NCBI GenBank assembly: GCA_000701945.1
Contig: KL370841.1
Location: 151,150-215,149 of the forward strand
Direction: 5' to 3'
DNA from: Anaerotruncus sp. MC2020
GTDB lineage: Bacteria > Bacillota > Clostridia > Oscillospirales > Ruminococcaceae
Length of the DNA stretch: 64,000 nt
Shown in pieces: positions 51,582 through 59,640 of the stretch. Numbering within the stretch: position 1 is the first letter of the stretch; the number at the start of each line of letters is the position of its first letter. Below the pieces are notes generated by a model. The model was not told the origin of the DNA, ran no database searches, and saw nothing but the letters and a program-made list of their open reading frames with translations. Made by a program: the position numbers and the translations under genes.

Positions 51582-51613
51582 TATTAAGTATATATTCTCT
51601 TGTATACTTAATA
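51582..51613. repeat. Inverted repeat in AT-rich spacer
   Basis: TATTAAGTATA (51582-51592) and TATACTTAATA (51603-51613), downstream of the winged-helix gene at 51652. It may be a terminator stem or a protein-binding site. Confidence 0.4.
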
Positions 51614-51651
51614 TATAAGCCTATGACATCATGACACAGCCCCTATGACAA

Positions 51652-52017
51652 TTAACTTTTGAACTGAAGTGCAAGCTCTGCATCGCGGAGCTTGTCCTCG
51701 TCCATATCATAGTTCAGGAATGCGACCTCATAAGAGTTCTCGACCTGCCGACCGTTGTCGGCGTAGTTATTGTGAATACGAATGATATCCTTCTGCGCAA
51801 GAGTTTTCAGTGCGCGCTCAACATTGCTCACCGACATTGCAGTATCTCTTGCGATACCTGTGCGGCTTATGGTCGAGGTTTTCTTTTCGCTGTCGTAATA
51901 ACAGAGTAAGTCCATCACCACCTTGAACTCGGCAGGCGTAGTGATGTCGAGATACTCCAGCGGTGAATTGACGCCGTTAGAGTATGCTGTGCAGTTGATA
52001 ACGTTCAAATCTTTCAT
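51652..52017 (-). CDS. Winged-helix protein of the mobile element
   Basis: 121 residues. The centre (EFKVVMDLLCYYDSEKKTST, SRTGIARDTAMSVSNVERALK, LAQKDIIRIHNN) has the form of a winged helix, as in small replication initiators or plasmid regulators. No catalytic domain. Ribosome site GGAAGATGT. It sits in the recombinase-associated block. Confidence 0.65.
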   Translation of the reverse strand: MKDLNVINCTAYSNGVNSPLEYLDITTPAEFKVVMDLLCYYDSEKKTSTISRTGIARDTAMSVSNVERALKTLAQKDIIRIHNNYADNGRQVENSYEVAFLNYDMDEDKLRDAELALQFKS

Positions 52018-52278
52018 CTACATCTTCCTTTCGCGTTTCGAGTTTTTACTTGTGATGTCAAGAGTTGTCCGGACGTCTTAACTGCATTCAGTATACACGC
52101 TCTCTTGACAAAAGTCAATAGATATAGTATACTATCTCTACCGAGTTCAATCTATAATCTATTTTTATGAACAAATTGTAAATTTTTGATTTTTGGCTAT
52201 TTATATAGCTGCTTTCAAGACAAATCGCAGTGCTATGCACTCTGACAAAATAGAACACTATTTCTGAAAGGAGTTATT

Positions 52279-53430
52279 ATGTTTGAGATAGAAGCACACT
52301 ACCATGACAGAAAAATATATCTTTCCGACGGCAGAGTTTATCCGCTCGGAGAGATACTTCTGCGCTATTTTTCAATGAATTTTTATGACTTAGGCGAACT
52401 GTTTGACGTATGTGAACGTGCAAAGTCTGAGCTGAACATCAGTTCCTTGTTCTGTCCTGCTGACATAGGCAAGTGCGCGCTGGAAATAGAATTTACATAC
52501 GACAACATCATGGACATTGCAAAGTCACTTCCACCCTACGACACAAAGCATTTCAGACACGGTCTGCTGAGAAATCTGTTCGCGTACTACAACGACATTT
52601 TTGATGAGCCATTTTATGAGGACTCGGAGTTTGAAGTCGATGACTACAACGAACACTTTGTCAATGCAGAGAGCACTCCTGTGTCCTATGAGGAAATGTA
52701 TATCACGGAAGAGTTGCATGAATTGCGAGCGTTATCTGATTACGAATTTGACAGCAAGAAGGTTTTCAGCAACTATGAGAACCGAAAAGACGCCGCAGAC
52801 TTCACAACTTGTATCGAACAGATGACAAATGAATTCTCAACTTTTATCGAGGACATTATCCGCGTCAAGAAAATCTTTATGCCGTTTGTTGACGAGCTTT
52901 GTGACCACAACAGTTATCCGACAACGCAGAAAGTGATTGACACATTTCAAAAATATATAGGCGTTATTTCAAGCGGAAGTATGCGCATGGGACACACGGT
53001 TATCGAAACGAAAAAAGGTCCCATACTCTGCGAAACTTATCGTTTCACATCGCTGGGAGCCTTTCTGTATTTTGAATTGTTCAAGTGTATTGAAGAGAAG
53101 TTCATGCCTGTCAAGTGCCGCAACTGCGGTCGGTGGTTCATCATGAAGCATACCACCTTCTCCCACTACTGCAAGCGCCTTGTCAGTAGCAATCCTCCGA
53201 AAACTTGTCGTGATAATGCAATGAGTCATAACTTCAAGGAGAAGATAAAGAGTGATTCCGTGTGGGAGATATACAATCGTGCATACAAGCAGCACTATGC
53301 TCGCTATATGAAAAAGAAAATGAGCAAGTCACAGTTCGCTGAGTGGGGCGACTATGCAATCGAGCTGCGAACTAAAGCTTCTGACGGCAAGTTGGAGCTT
53401 GAGGAGTATCAGAGGTTGATACGAATATAG
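52279..53430 (+). CDS. DUF6076-like protein
   Basis: 383 residues, cytoplasmic. Acidic helical N-terminal two-thirds, then a zinc-like C-terminal signature CRNCGRWFIMKHTTFSHYCKR...KTCRD followed by a basic helical tail (YKQHYARYMKKKMSKSQF). This pattern is that of DUF6076, found mostly in mobile or accessory regions and of unknown role; a nucleic-acid-binding function is plausible. GAAAGGAG precedes the ATG. Lower GC than the core. Confidence 0.7.
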   Translation: MFEIEAHYHDRKIYLSDGRVYPLGEILLRYFSMNFYDLGELFDVCERAKSELNISSLFCPADIGKCALEIEFTYDNIMDIAKSLPPYDTKHFRHGLLRNLFAYYNDIFDEPFYEDSEFEVDDYNEHFVNAESTPVSYEEMYITEELHELRALSDYEFDSKKVFSNYENRKDAADFTTCIEQMTNEFSTFIEDIIRVKKIFMPFVDELCDHNSYPTTQKVIDTFQKYIGVISSGSMRMGHTVIETKKGPILCETYRFTSLGAFLYFELFKCIEEKFMPVKCRNCGRWFIMKHTTFSHYCKRLVSSNPPKTCRDNAMSHNFKEKIKSDSVWEIYNRAYKQHYARYMKKKMSKSQFAEWGDYAIELRTKASDGKLELEEYQRLIRI

Positions 53431-53455
53431 TACGCATATTGTTTTAACAAAGCTC

Positions 53456-53484
53456 TTGATTAAATCGCTCTGTTGTGGTATAAT
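53456..53484 (+). promoter_or_regulatory. Promoter of the HipA-like gene
   Basis: TTGATT (53456-53461), 17-bp spacer, TATAAT (53479-53484). Confidence 0.8.
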
Positions 53485-53513
53485 AACTACACTAAAAGAA
53501 AGGAGGCAGAGCC

Positions 53514-54647
53514 ATGACTTACGAACTGAGACACTTTGATACTCCGCTGATGCGTTTCACAGCAACAGAAGATACAAGCTCACCCGAGATAGAAATACTC
53601 TGGGTGAACGAAGAAAAGAAGGCGTTACTGCCTCTCGATATGAATATTGACGGCGACAGCGTTTCGCGTTGGCTGAGGCATAGGACTATACCGAAGAATC
53701 GTGCATACGTCCACAGCTTTCTAAGCAAGTGCGGACTCAATCTCAACCGTCCTATGAGCATACTCAGCGTATCAAAGGGACTGTCGCTGAACGACTGCTA
53801 CTGGGTGGTCGAGGAAGGCTTTGAGGGCGGCTTCTCGCAGTACAATCTGTACGAAAACAGGTTCAGCAGAGTGCTGGGACTTATCGCCTTCACAGGCTAT
53901 GGCAGCTCTGTGAGAACTTCTCTGGCGTCCTGTCCTGAGTTCACAACTAACGGTATGCTGCCTAAGTGCTGGCGCAGAGAGAACGGAGTTATCAGACTTT
54001 ACAAAGGCGGAACAAGCGGAGCTTCAAATACAGGCAATGAGCCATATTCGGAATTTTACGCCGCTCAGATAGCAGACGCTCTTGGTATCAACGCCATCTC
54101 CTATGGACTGTCAAAATGGCAGGGAGAGCTGTGCTCCACTTGCGAGCTGTTCACAAGCAAGGACTACTCCTTTATGCCGATAGGCAAACTTGTCAGCAAG
54201 GGCGGTATGAAAGCTGTCCGTGAGTATTACGAATCACTGGGCGAGGAGTTCATAAATGCGCTTGACGATATGCTTGTGCTTGACGCAATAATATGCAACG
54301 TAGACAGACATTTCGGAAACTTCGGATTTCTGGTGGATAACCGTACAAACAAGATAGCTGCTCCTGCACCGCTGTTCGATCACGGTAACTCACTTTTCAA
54401 TCTTGCAGGCAGGGACGACCTCGCCTCAGGTACAGCACTAAGCGATTACGCAGATACGCTTGTACCGTGCGTTTATGACGACTTCATCGGCACTGCGAAA
54501 CAGGTGCTAAGCAACAGGCACAGAGACGGACTTCGCAGGCTGCTCGACTTCCGCTTCAAGCGCCATTCAAGGTATAATCTCGATAGTAAGCGACTGAAGC
54601 TCATCGAGGAGCAGATACACAAACGAGCACAGGAGTTGCTGAAATAA
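53514..54647 (+). CDS. Orphan HipA-like kinase
   Basis: 377 residues. The C-terminal two-thirds has a HipA-type kinase layout: GVIRLYKGG (lysine of the nucleotide site), the NEPYSEFYAAQIADAL helix, the catalytic loop DAIICNVDRHFGNFGF, and the metal loop APLFDHGNSLF. The N-terminus differs from classical HipA, with a DSVSRWLRHRTIPKNRAY segment. No HipB-type partner is adjacent. HipA kinases phosphorylate translation components to stop growth; here it could be a toxin, a defence effector or a regulator. AAAGGAGG precedes the ATG. Confidence 0.8.
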   Translation: MTYELRHFDTPLMRFTATEDTSSPEIEILWVNEEKKALLPLDMNIDGDSVSRWLRHRTIPKNRAYVHSFLSKCGLNLNRPMSILSVSKGLSLNDCYWVVEEGFEGGFSQYNLYENRFSRVLGLIAFTGYGSSVRTSLASCPEFTTNGMLPKCWRRENGVIRLYKGGTSGASNTGNEPYSEFYAAQIADALGINAISYGLSKWQGELCSTCELFTSKDYSFMPIGKLVSKGGMKAVREYYESLGEEFINALDDMLVLDAIICNVDRHFGNFGFLVDNRTNKIAAPAPLFDHGNSLFNLAGRDDLASGTALSDYADTLVPCVYDDFIGTAKQVLSNRHRDGLRRLLDFRFKRHSRYNLDSKRLKLIEEQIHKRAQELLK

Positions 54648-54678
54648 ACAAGCTGTTCAAATTACGCAATATGAAAAA

Positions 54679-54704
54679 AAGCCGCAGGGATTACCCTGCG
54701 GCTT
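54679..54704 (+). terminator. Terminator of the HipA-like gene
   Basis: AAGCCGCAGGG/CCCTGCGGCTT with an ATTA loop. Almost the same hairpin recurs at 56277-56300 after the acidic protein gene. Confidence 0.8.
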
Positions 54705-54736
54705 AGTTATTATCAAATATTCAAGAATTATCATAC

Positions 54737-54786
54737 CTTGTACACTGAAAGTGTACAAGCTTGTTATTGTACATTTTTAGTGTACA
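54737..54786 (+). promoter_or_regulatory. Paired TGTACA operators upstream of the XRE gene
   Basis: A 23-bp perfect inverted repeat, CTTGTACACT (54737-54746), GAA, AGTGTACAAG (54750-54759), then a second pair of TGTACA half-sites (54768-54773, 54781-54786). Probable binding sites of the XRE protein encoded next. Confidence 0.7.
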
Positions 54787-54797
54787 CATTTTTGTGA

Positions 54798-54826
54798 TTG
54801 CAATTTCCGAGTCAGCATTGTATAAT
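54798..54826 (+). promoter_or_regulatory. Promoter of the XRE gene
   Basis: TTGCAA (54798-54803), 17-bp spacer, TATAAT (54821-54826), directly after the operators. Confidence 0.8.
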
Positions 54827-54857
54827 GATGATAGAAATTCAAAAGGGGGTTACAGCT

Positions 54858-56093
54858 ATGTATGAGCTGAACGATAAGAAAATCGGCGCACATCTTAAAG
54901 AACTGATAGATGAAAGGGGCTATAAAACAACCGCCGATTTTTGCAGAAGATATCTTATAGAAAAATATAACACAGTAAACTATACAGAAGATAAACTGAA
55001 TGAAGATTTAAAAACTGCAAAAAACACTTTTTCAAAAATTCTCAATGGGAAACAACGCATTACACTTGAACAACTGCCAATACTATCAAAGCTTCTCTGC
55101 GTTTCCTGTGAGGAGATTCTTTCGGCTGGGAAGCACTATGCTCCCACAATTAATCATGTCACAAACTACGATATAGCTCAGTCTCGCGACAGAAAAGTCT
55201 GGGACGAGTATATGAAGCGCGAAGACAGGCTATTCTTAAACTGCGACGAATACCGTAAAACAGTAATAGATTACGCTCTCGAATTCAATAATTATAAGTT
55301 CATCAAGTATCTCCTTGATGAAGAATATATTTGGTTTGTTGACAATTCAAAAGAAGGATATGGACCTTATTATGGTGCAGGAACAAGTATAAAACAAAAC
55401 CTGGGCAGATTTGATAACGATACCGATAGTTTTATTCCACGAGAGTTTCATGAACAAGATAGGCTGAGGACACAAACTGCTGTTCTTGCAATTGAAAACG
55501 GAGACTGCGATGTTTTAGAATTGCTTCGGGCAAGGGAAACACCAGAAATTAACTTGGCTTTTTCAACCACACCTAATTATCATGATTTTAAAAACAGCCG
55601 AAATGAAAATTTGATAGAAGCAATTGCAATTTCAAATGACAAAAGAATCATTGATTATTTCACGGAAGAATACGTTTTGCCTGATAAGCTCAAAGTAGAA
55701 GACAGCTTGTTCGTGTTTCCGTTTCTGGGTGAAGTGATCGAAAAGCTTATTAAAAATAAAAACGCATTTGCTGAAACGGTAATCAGAAGAGCCATTGAAC
55801 ACAATCAAAATGTTTATGAAAAGCTATCTGCCCTCATAGATGTTGAATACAATTACTTGCAGAGCATAGGGACTCGTGGAACAGAAAAAGAAATAAAAAA
55901 TCAAATAGCCCGTTATTTCAGGCACGATGATAGCAGTGATTGTGTTTCGTTATCAATTATAGCTGTTCCACATAAAGCATTTGTGGGAAACATCATAAAA
56001 TCTGAAAGCAATAAATTATCTTCCGAGGAAACGAAGTATATAGAAGAGCTTAACCGCTCATATTACAAGGTAATCTCGCTTGGAGGTGAGTGA
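54858..56093 (+). CDS. Large XRE-family regulator with uncharacterised C-terminal domain
   Basis: 411 residues. An N-terminal helix-turn-helix of lambda-repressor type (IGAHLKELIDERGYKTTADF, then TLEQLPILSKLLCVSCEEIL) is interrupted by an extended loop. The remaining 320 residues are helical and acidic, with short paired units such as YRKTVIDYALEFNNYKFIKYLL and AVLAIENGDCDVLELLRA that look like ankyrin-type or similar helical repeats. AAAAGGGGG precedes ATG 54858. The stop meets the ribosome site of the next small gene. Role unknown; an accessory regulator or defence sensor is possible. Confidence 0.7.
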   Translation: MYELNDKKIGAHLKELIDERGYKTTADFCRRYLIEKYNTVNYTEDKLNEDLKTAKNTFSKILNGKQRITLEQLPILSKLLCVSCEEILSAGKHYAPTINHVTNYDIAQSRDRKVWDEYMKREDRLFLNCDEYRKTVIDYALEFNNYKFIKYLLDEEYIWFVDNSKEGYGPYYGAGTSIKQNLGRFDNDTDSFIPREFHEQDRLRTQTAVLAIENGDCDVLELLRARETPEINLAFSTTPNYHDFKNSRNENLIEAIAISNDKRIIDYFTEEYVLPDKLKVEDSLFVFPFLGEVIEKLIKNKNAFAETVIRRAIEHNQNVYEKLSALIDVEYNYLQSIGTRGTEKEIKNQIARYFRHDDSSDCVSLSIIAVPHKAFVGNIIKSESNKLSSEETKYIEELNRSYYKVISLGGE

Positions 56094-56094
56094 T

Positions 56095-56268
56095 ATGCCT
56101 AAATACTGCTATAATTACGATTCAGGCGAATACGAATATATAGACGAAAACGGTTACAGTTGGGACAGTGGCGAATACGTCTACAACTGGGACGACAGCG
56201 AATATCGCCGCGAAAAAGAGGAAGAAGAACGCCGCCGCTGGGATGATAATGAAGATGATGATTGGTAA
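56095..56268 (+). CDS. Tiny acidic Tyr/Trp repeat protein
   Basis: 57 residues made of imperfect repeats with a Y/W-(D)SGEY core (CYNYDSGEYEYIDENG, YSWDSGEYVYNWDDSEYRR) and a charged tail (EKEEEERRRWDDNEDDDW). Net charge is strongly negative. It starts 1 bp after the XRE stop with GGAGG 8 bp upstream, so it is an obligate partner in expression. It could be a DNA-mimic-like or binding partner of the regulator. No family recognised. Confidence 0.7.
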   Translation: MPKYCYNYDSGEYEYIDENGYSWDSGEYVYNWDDSEYRREKEEEERRRWDDNEDDDW

Positions 56269-56276
56269 AACATTAG

Positions 56277-56300
56277 CCGCAGGGATTACCCTGCAGCTTG
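56277..56300 (+). terminator. Hairpin after the acidic protein gene
   Basis: GCCGCAGGGATTACCCTGCAGC, a one-mismatch version of the hairpin at 54681, followed by TTGCTTTTTG. Confidence 0.7.
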
Positions 56301-56477
56301 CTTTTTGTGTTGCAAAAACTGTTTCCGTATAGGGATTACATGGAATTAGTCTGCTATAGATTTACATACATTAAAATTAGTTGGTTTCAAAATTTTCCAC
56401 CACTTCATCGGTAGCCTTTTCGCATTCTTCACATGAGAGAGAAGTTATTCTTTCATTTTGTCATATTCCTGTTTACG

Positions 56478-56933
56478 TCATTCGCTTGTGACTACCTCTC
56501 CGGTCCAGTCGATAATTCCGCCGAACTCGTAAATATGTGTGTATCCCATATCAGCCAACTTCTGCGAAGCTTCCTTGCTGCGCCGACCGCTTCGGCAGTA
56601 TATGAGAATTACCTGGTCGAGGTCGGGCAATTCCTTTGGCTGCTCCGTACCGATAGACTCGTTGGGAATAAGAATCGCACCGGGGATATGACCGCTATCG
56701 TATTCGTCCTGACGCCGCACATCGACGATAATGTGTCCGTCGTCAGCCTGCATCATTTCCTTAGCCTTTTCCTGTGTTATCTGCTGATAGGCCGCCGCTG
56801 CAGAAGCCGTTGTTGTCTGGACTTTCGACTGAGCACTTTCCGACGAACTTGTCCCATTGCCGCAGGCTGACAGCAGCATACAAAATACAGCGAAAACAGC
56901 AAGAGTTGCTCTTTGTGCTTTTGAGTTTCCCAT
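56478..56933 (-). CDS. Rhodanese-domain lipoprotein
   Basis: 151 residues. Lipoprotein signal with CMLLSAC (Cys24), a Ser/Thr linker, then a single rhodanese domain (about 50-151). The active-site loop is IYCRSGRRS with Cys113. Extracellular single-domain rhodaneses are thought to handle sulfur or redox thiols at the membrane. It is 17 bp downstream of the M24 gene with GAAAGAAGG before the ATG. Confidence 0.9.
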   Translation of the reverse strand: MGNSKAQRATLAVFAVFCMLLSACGNGTSSSESAQSKVQTTTASAAAAYQQITQEKAKEMMQADDGHIIVDVRRQDEYDSGHIPGAILIPNESIGTEQPKELPDLDQVILIYCRSGRRSKEASQKLADMGYTHIYEFGGIIDWTGEVVTSE

Positions 56934-56950
56934 AACAGGTGCCTTCTTTC

Positions 56951-57640
56951 TTATAGTTCTTTAAGCTTTCCGTCCACAAAGTAATAAATATTCTCTTTCT
57001 TATACCCATATTTCGAGCCCTTGACGCTGATATGCGGCTCAAAAGTGAAATAGTCCACCGATGACAGCAGTGCAGTGTTGCCATTTTCAATGTAAATACG
57101 GTCGTTTTTGTCCTTTACGATCGAGTGACCGAGATTGCCGAGAAAGTCAAGGTTGATAAATCCGCGATTAGTTATTAGCTGATTGATATGGAAATACAGT
57201 TCCTCAAATGTGGTCTGCGGAGTCGCAAAGCTGAGCATTTCAGCGTGAAGTTCCTCCTCCATAAGCAGACCGTTCCGCCACTCATCGCTGCGGATACTGC
57301 TTATATCGTCAACTACTTTGCCGCCCTCGAGAATTATCGTTCTTGCGTAGTCGCCCCATATATTGTCGTTCTGCGGACTGAGGTCGATAGTTATGATGTC
57401 GTCAGCAGCGATAGGTCTGTCGGAGGTCACATACTCCCTGCCCGAGACTGATACTGTGGTCTCGTCACCTGAGAATACAAATGCACCAATGTCCCAGTAC
57501 CAGAACGAATCTGCTCCCAACGCAAGCATTTTATCCTCGCAGAGGCGACGTACCTCTGTCAGCTTCATACCTGTGTGTATCTCTTTTTTTATGTATTCTA
57601 TCGTGTATTTCGCTATCTTCTGCACTTCGGAGTATTTCAT
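56951..57640 (-). CDS. M24 family metallopeptidase-fold protein
   Basis: 229 residues, a single pita-bread domain. Candidate metal ligands are in DIITIDLSPQNDNIWGDYAR (two Asp), NLGHSI (His) and FTFEPH (Glu). The last canonical Glu region is weak (ENIYYFVDG), so it may be an altered aminopeptidase-P/creatinase relative. Cytoplasmic. Co-transcribed with the rhodanese gene from the promoter at 57683-57711. Confidence 0.85.
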   Translation of the reverse strand: MKYSEVQKIAKYTIEYIKKEIHTGMKLTEVRRLCEDKMLALGADSFWYWDIGAFVFSGDETTVSVSGREYVTSDRPIAADDIITIDLSPQNDNIWGDYARTIILEGGKVVDDISSIRSDEWRNGLLMEEELHAEMLSFATPQTTFEELYFHINQLITNRGFINLDFLGNLGHSIVKDKNDRIYIENGNTALLSSVDYFTFEPHISVKGSKYGYKKENIYYFVDGKLKEL

Positions 57641-57682
57641 ATGATTGCCCTCTTTCTGTTCCGGATAATCCCTGATAATTAC

Positions 57683-57711
57683 ATTCTATCATTTTATCTG
57701 CAATAAAGCAA
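57683..57711 (-). promoter_or_regulatory. Promoter of the M24-rhodanese pair
   Basis: Minus strand TTGCTT (57711-57706), 17-bp spacer, TAGAAT (57688-57683). Confidence 0.7.
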
Positions 57712-57801
57712 TGGTAAGTGCAGAAATAATTGCTGATCCGGTGTTATAAATGAAGAATCCCTGTAATCAGGCACAAATTTGCTCTGGTCACAGGGATACT
57801 G

Positions 57802-58047
57802 TTATTTTATTTCCTGTTCAAGGTCATCAAACTCGGGCGAACTGAAAAACTCGCCTAAAGTCATATCTAATCCGTCACATAGAATTTTTATTGTAGTTAT
57901 AGAAGCATTTTTACGTTCAGGATTAAGGAGACTGTAAACCGTTGACGGTGTCACACCTGAGAGATTTGCCAGTTCATTAGCAGCTATCCCTCTGTCTTTA
58001 CATATGCTCTTTAGTCTCTGTACAACAGCTTCCTTTACAACTGACAT
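57802..58047 (-). CDS. Small XRE-family regulator
   Basis: 81 residues, almost entirely a helix-turn-helix of the Cro/C1 type (RLKSICKDRGIAANELANLS, GVTPSTVYSLLNPERKNASI, LCDGLDMTLGEFF). GAGG lies before ATG 58047. It is divergent from the SLOG gene at 58170 with a symmetrical GCGTA region between them, which it probably binds. Confidence 0.9.
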   Translation of the reverse strand: MSVVKEAVVQRLKSICKDRGIAANELANLSGVTPSTVYSLLNPERKNASITTIKILCDGLDMTLGEFFSSPEFDDLEQEIK

Positions 58048-58090
58048 ATTCCTCACCACCATCTATTATTTCTTTTATTATACAAATTAA

Positions 58091-58119
58091 TACGCTTCTG
58101 CGTGTACGCACTTGCGTAT
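58091..58119. promoter_or_regulatory. GCGTA-rich operator in the XRE/SLOG divergent promoter
   Basis: TACGC at 58091, GCGTGTACGC at 58100-58109 and GCGTATA from 58114 form nested inverted repeats. They overlap the -35 of the SLOG gene promoter. Confidence 0.6.
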
Positions 58120-58140
58120 ATAATGAGATAATGGTATAAT
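58112..58140 (+). promoter_or_regulatory. Promoter of the SLOG gene
   Basis: TTGCGT (58112-58117), 17-bp spacer, TATAAT (58135-58140). Confidence 0.8.
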
Positions 58141-58169
58141 AAGAAAAATAGAATTGGAAGGTGAACGAA

Positions 58170-58652
58170 TTGACTTGTACGATCATATCAACAGGCGAAG
58201 AACTGAAGCTTGTCTGCAAAAATGAAAATGAACCTCCATATCCCGAGATAAAAGCAACGCTCCGTGAGAAGATATGGGAGCTTTACTGCAAGGGATATGA
58301 CAGGTTCTGGATAAACTGTGAGTATGGAGTGCCGCTGTGGTGCGGAGAGATAATAACAGCATTGGCTATGTACAACGACATCGAGCTGAACATCGCCATG
58401 CCATATGAGGAGCAATCTACAAACTGGGTTGAGGAGCACCGTGACCGCTTTTTCAGACTTCACGCCGATTCGGATAATGTTGAGATCATTTCACATCATT
58501 ACACCGATGACTGCTATGAGCATGCAGACGAGCATATGATAGATGATTCCGACCTGCTGCTTGTAGTCGGAACACACACTGATTGTTACGGAGCTTACTA
58601 CGCAAAAGAGAATGGTATAAAAGTCGAGCAGTTATTAATTCCTCTAACGTGA
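58170..58652 (+). CDS. SLOG/DUF1273-like protein
   Basis: 160 residues. A YpsA-like Rossmann fold: YDRFWINCEYGVPLWCGEII corresponds to the nucleotide-binding glycine-rich region, followed by ELNIAMPYEEQSTNW and a late DSDLLLVVGTHTDCYGAYYA. SLOG proteins bind nucleotides or derived ligands and often act in signalling or defence. The start is TTG 58170 (GGAAGG upstream); GTG 58161 directly abuts the ribosome site. Confidence 0.8.
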   Translation: MTCTIISTGEELKLVCKNENEPPYPEIKATLREKIWELYCKGYDRFWINCEYGVPLWCGEIITALAMYNDIELNIAMPYEEQSTNWVEEHRDRFFRLHADSDNVEIISHHYTDDCYEHADEHMIDDSDLLLVVGTHTDCYGAYYAKENGIKVEQLLIPLT

Positions 58653-58669
58653 GTCATCAAGAATCTCTT

Positions 58670-58783
58670 TCAAAGGAGGATGTCCCTGCTGTCGAACAGC
58701 TCCGCCTCGCTCTGATACACAAGATATTGAAGCTGTGATATCTCCTGCAGGTCGCTGCGTTCAGCATTTATTACTACACACAT
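58670..58783 (-). pseudogene. N-terminal fragment of a GNAT acetyltransferase
   Basis: A 37-residue frame reads MCVVINAERSDLQEISQLQY, then LVYQSEAELF, resembling the start of GNAT proteins (DL.EI..LQ...YQSEAELF). It then stops. GGAGAA precedes its ATG. The acetyl-CoA-binding part is absent. Confidence 0.55.
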
Positions 58784-58793
58784 GCAAATTCTC

Positions 58794-59330
58794 CTACATT
58801 AAAGCTCCCAGCTCATTCGCTTCTTTTAGCGCAGAATTGTTTTCAATGTCGCCGATGTCCTTGACTCCTCGCACAAGCACCGTGCCGATACTTTCAAGCT
58901 TGAAGAAGTCCAGCACCATTTGGTACTGCATCAGTATCGGATCAAATAGATTCGGAAGCTCTGCTGCTCCTACAAGTAGAAGTCCGAGCTTTTTGATGTG
59001 GAACGTGTTTCTCATTGAAGTGTGAAGCCTGTCCACGATAGCTTTCAGCTGTGCGCTGATACTGTAGAAATACACAGGCGAGGCAATGACGACGATATCC
59101 GAATTCCTTAACTTCTCATATATCTGTACCATGTCATCACCTTGAAAGCATTGGTTGCCTTCGCGCGTGAAACAGCTGTTACAGCCTATGCAGGAGTTCA
59201 CAATGTAGTCCGCAACAGATACTATCTCTACATTATTATTCTGGGCAGCTCCTTCTGCAAAGCTCTGTGCCAGTCGTGCAGTATTGCCGTTTTTCCTCAT
59301 GCTGCCGACAAGTATTACTATGTTGCTCAT
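58794..59330 (-). CDS. Flavodoxin-fold NADPH-dependent reductase
   Basis: 178 residues. The phosphate loop GSMRKNGNTARLA and the ASPVYFYSISAQLKAIVDR segment identify the NADPH-dependent FMN reductase family. A CIGCNSCFTREGNQC motif (near residue 50) is typical of the iron-sulfur-flavoprotein-like subgroup. It reduces flavin or quinone-type substrates. AGGAGGG precedes ATG 59330. Followed by the GNAT fragment. Confidence 0.9.
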   Translation of the reverse strand: MSNIVILVGSMRKNGNTARLAQSFAEGAAQNNNVEIVSVADYIVNSCIGCNSCFTREGNQCFQGDDMVQIYEKLRNSDIVVIASPVYFYSISAQLKAIVDRLHTSMRNTFHIKKLGLLLVGAAELPNLFDPILMQYQMVLDFFKLESIGTVLVRGVKDIGDIENNSALKEANELGALM

Positions 59331-59355
59331 TGCTTCGCCCTCCTTCATCTATCAG

Positions 59356-59640
59356 CTAATTTACGTTCTTCTTTCGGATATTTCTTGTATATCTGCATCC
59401 AGTAGTTCTATAATTCTCACATCCAAAGAAGTCTCCGTACTGTCCCTTTTTATGCTTAAGCTTTCCGCCACATAAAGGGCAGATAAATGCTTCCTGTTTC
59501 ATTTCTTCTGCATACTTATCATGGAGCTCTCTCAAGAAGTCAGATTCTCTATCCTTGAGCGTAACAAGAATCACTTTCTTTTTAGCTCTTGTCATAGCAA
59601 CATAGAAAAGCCGGCGCTCCTCTGCATCAGGGAATTTTCT
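59356..59640 (-). pseudogene. C-terminal fragment of a UvrD-like helicase with zinc finger
   Basis: The frame carries motif VI of superfamily 1 helicases (ERRLFYVAMTRAKKKVILVT) and a topoisomerase-type zinc finger (CPLCGGKLKHKKGQYGDFFG, ending CRYTRNI). The first ~17 residues of the open frame are unrelated. All other helicase motifs are missing. It is fused at about 59637 to a fragment of hsdM. Confidence 0.8.
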
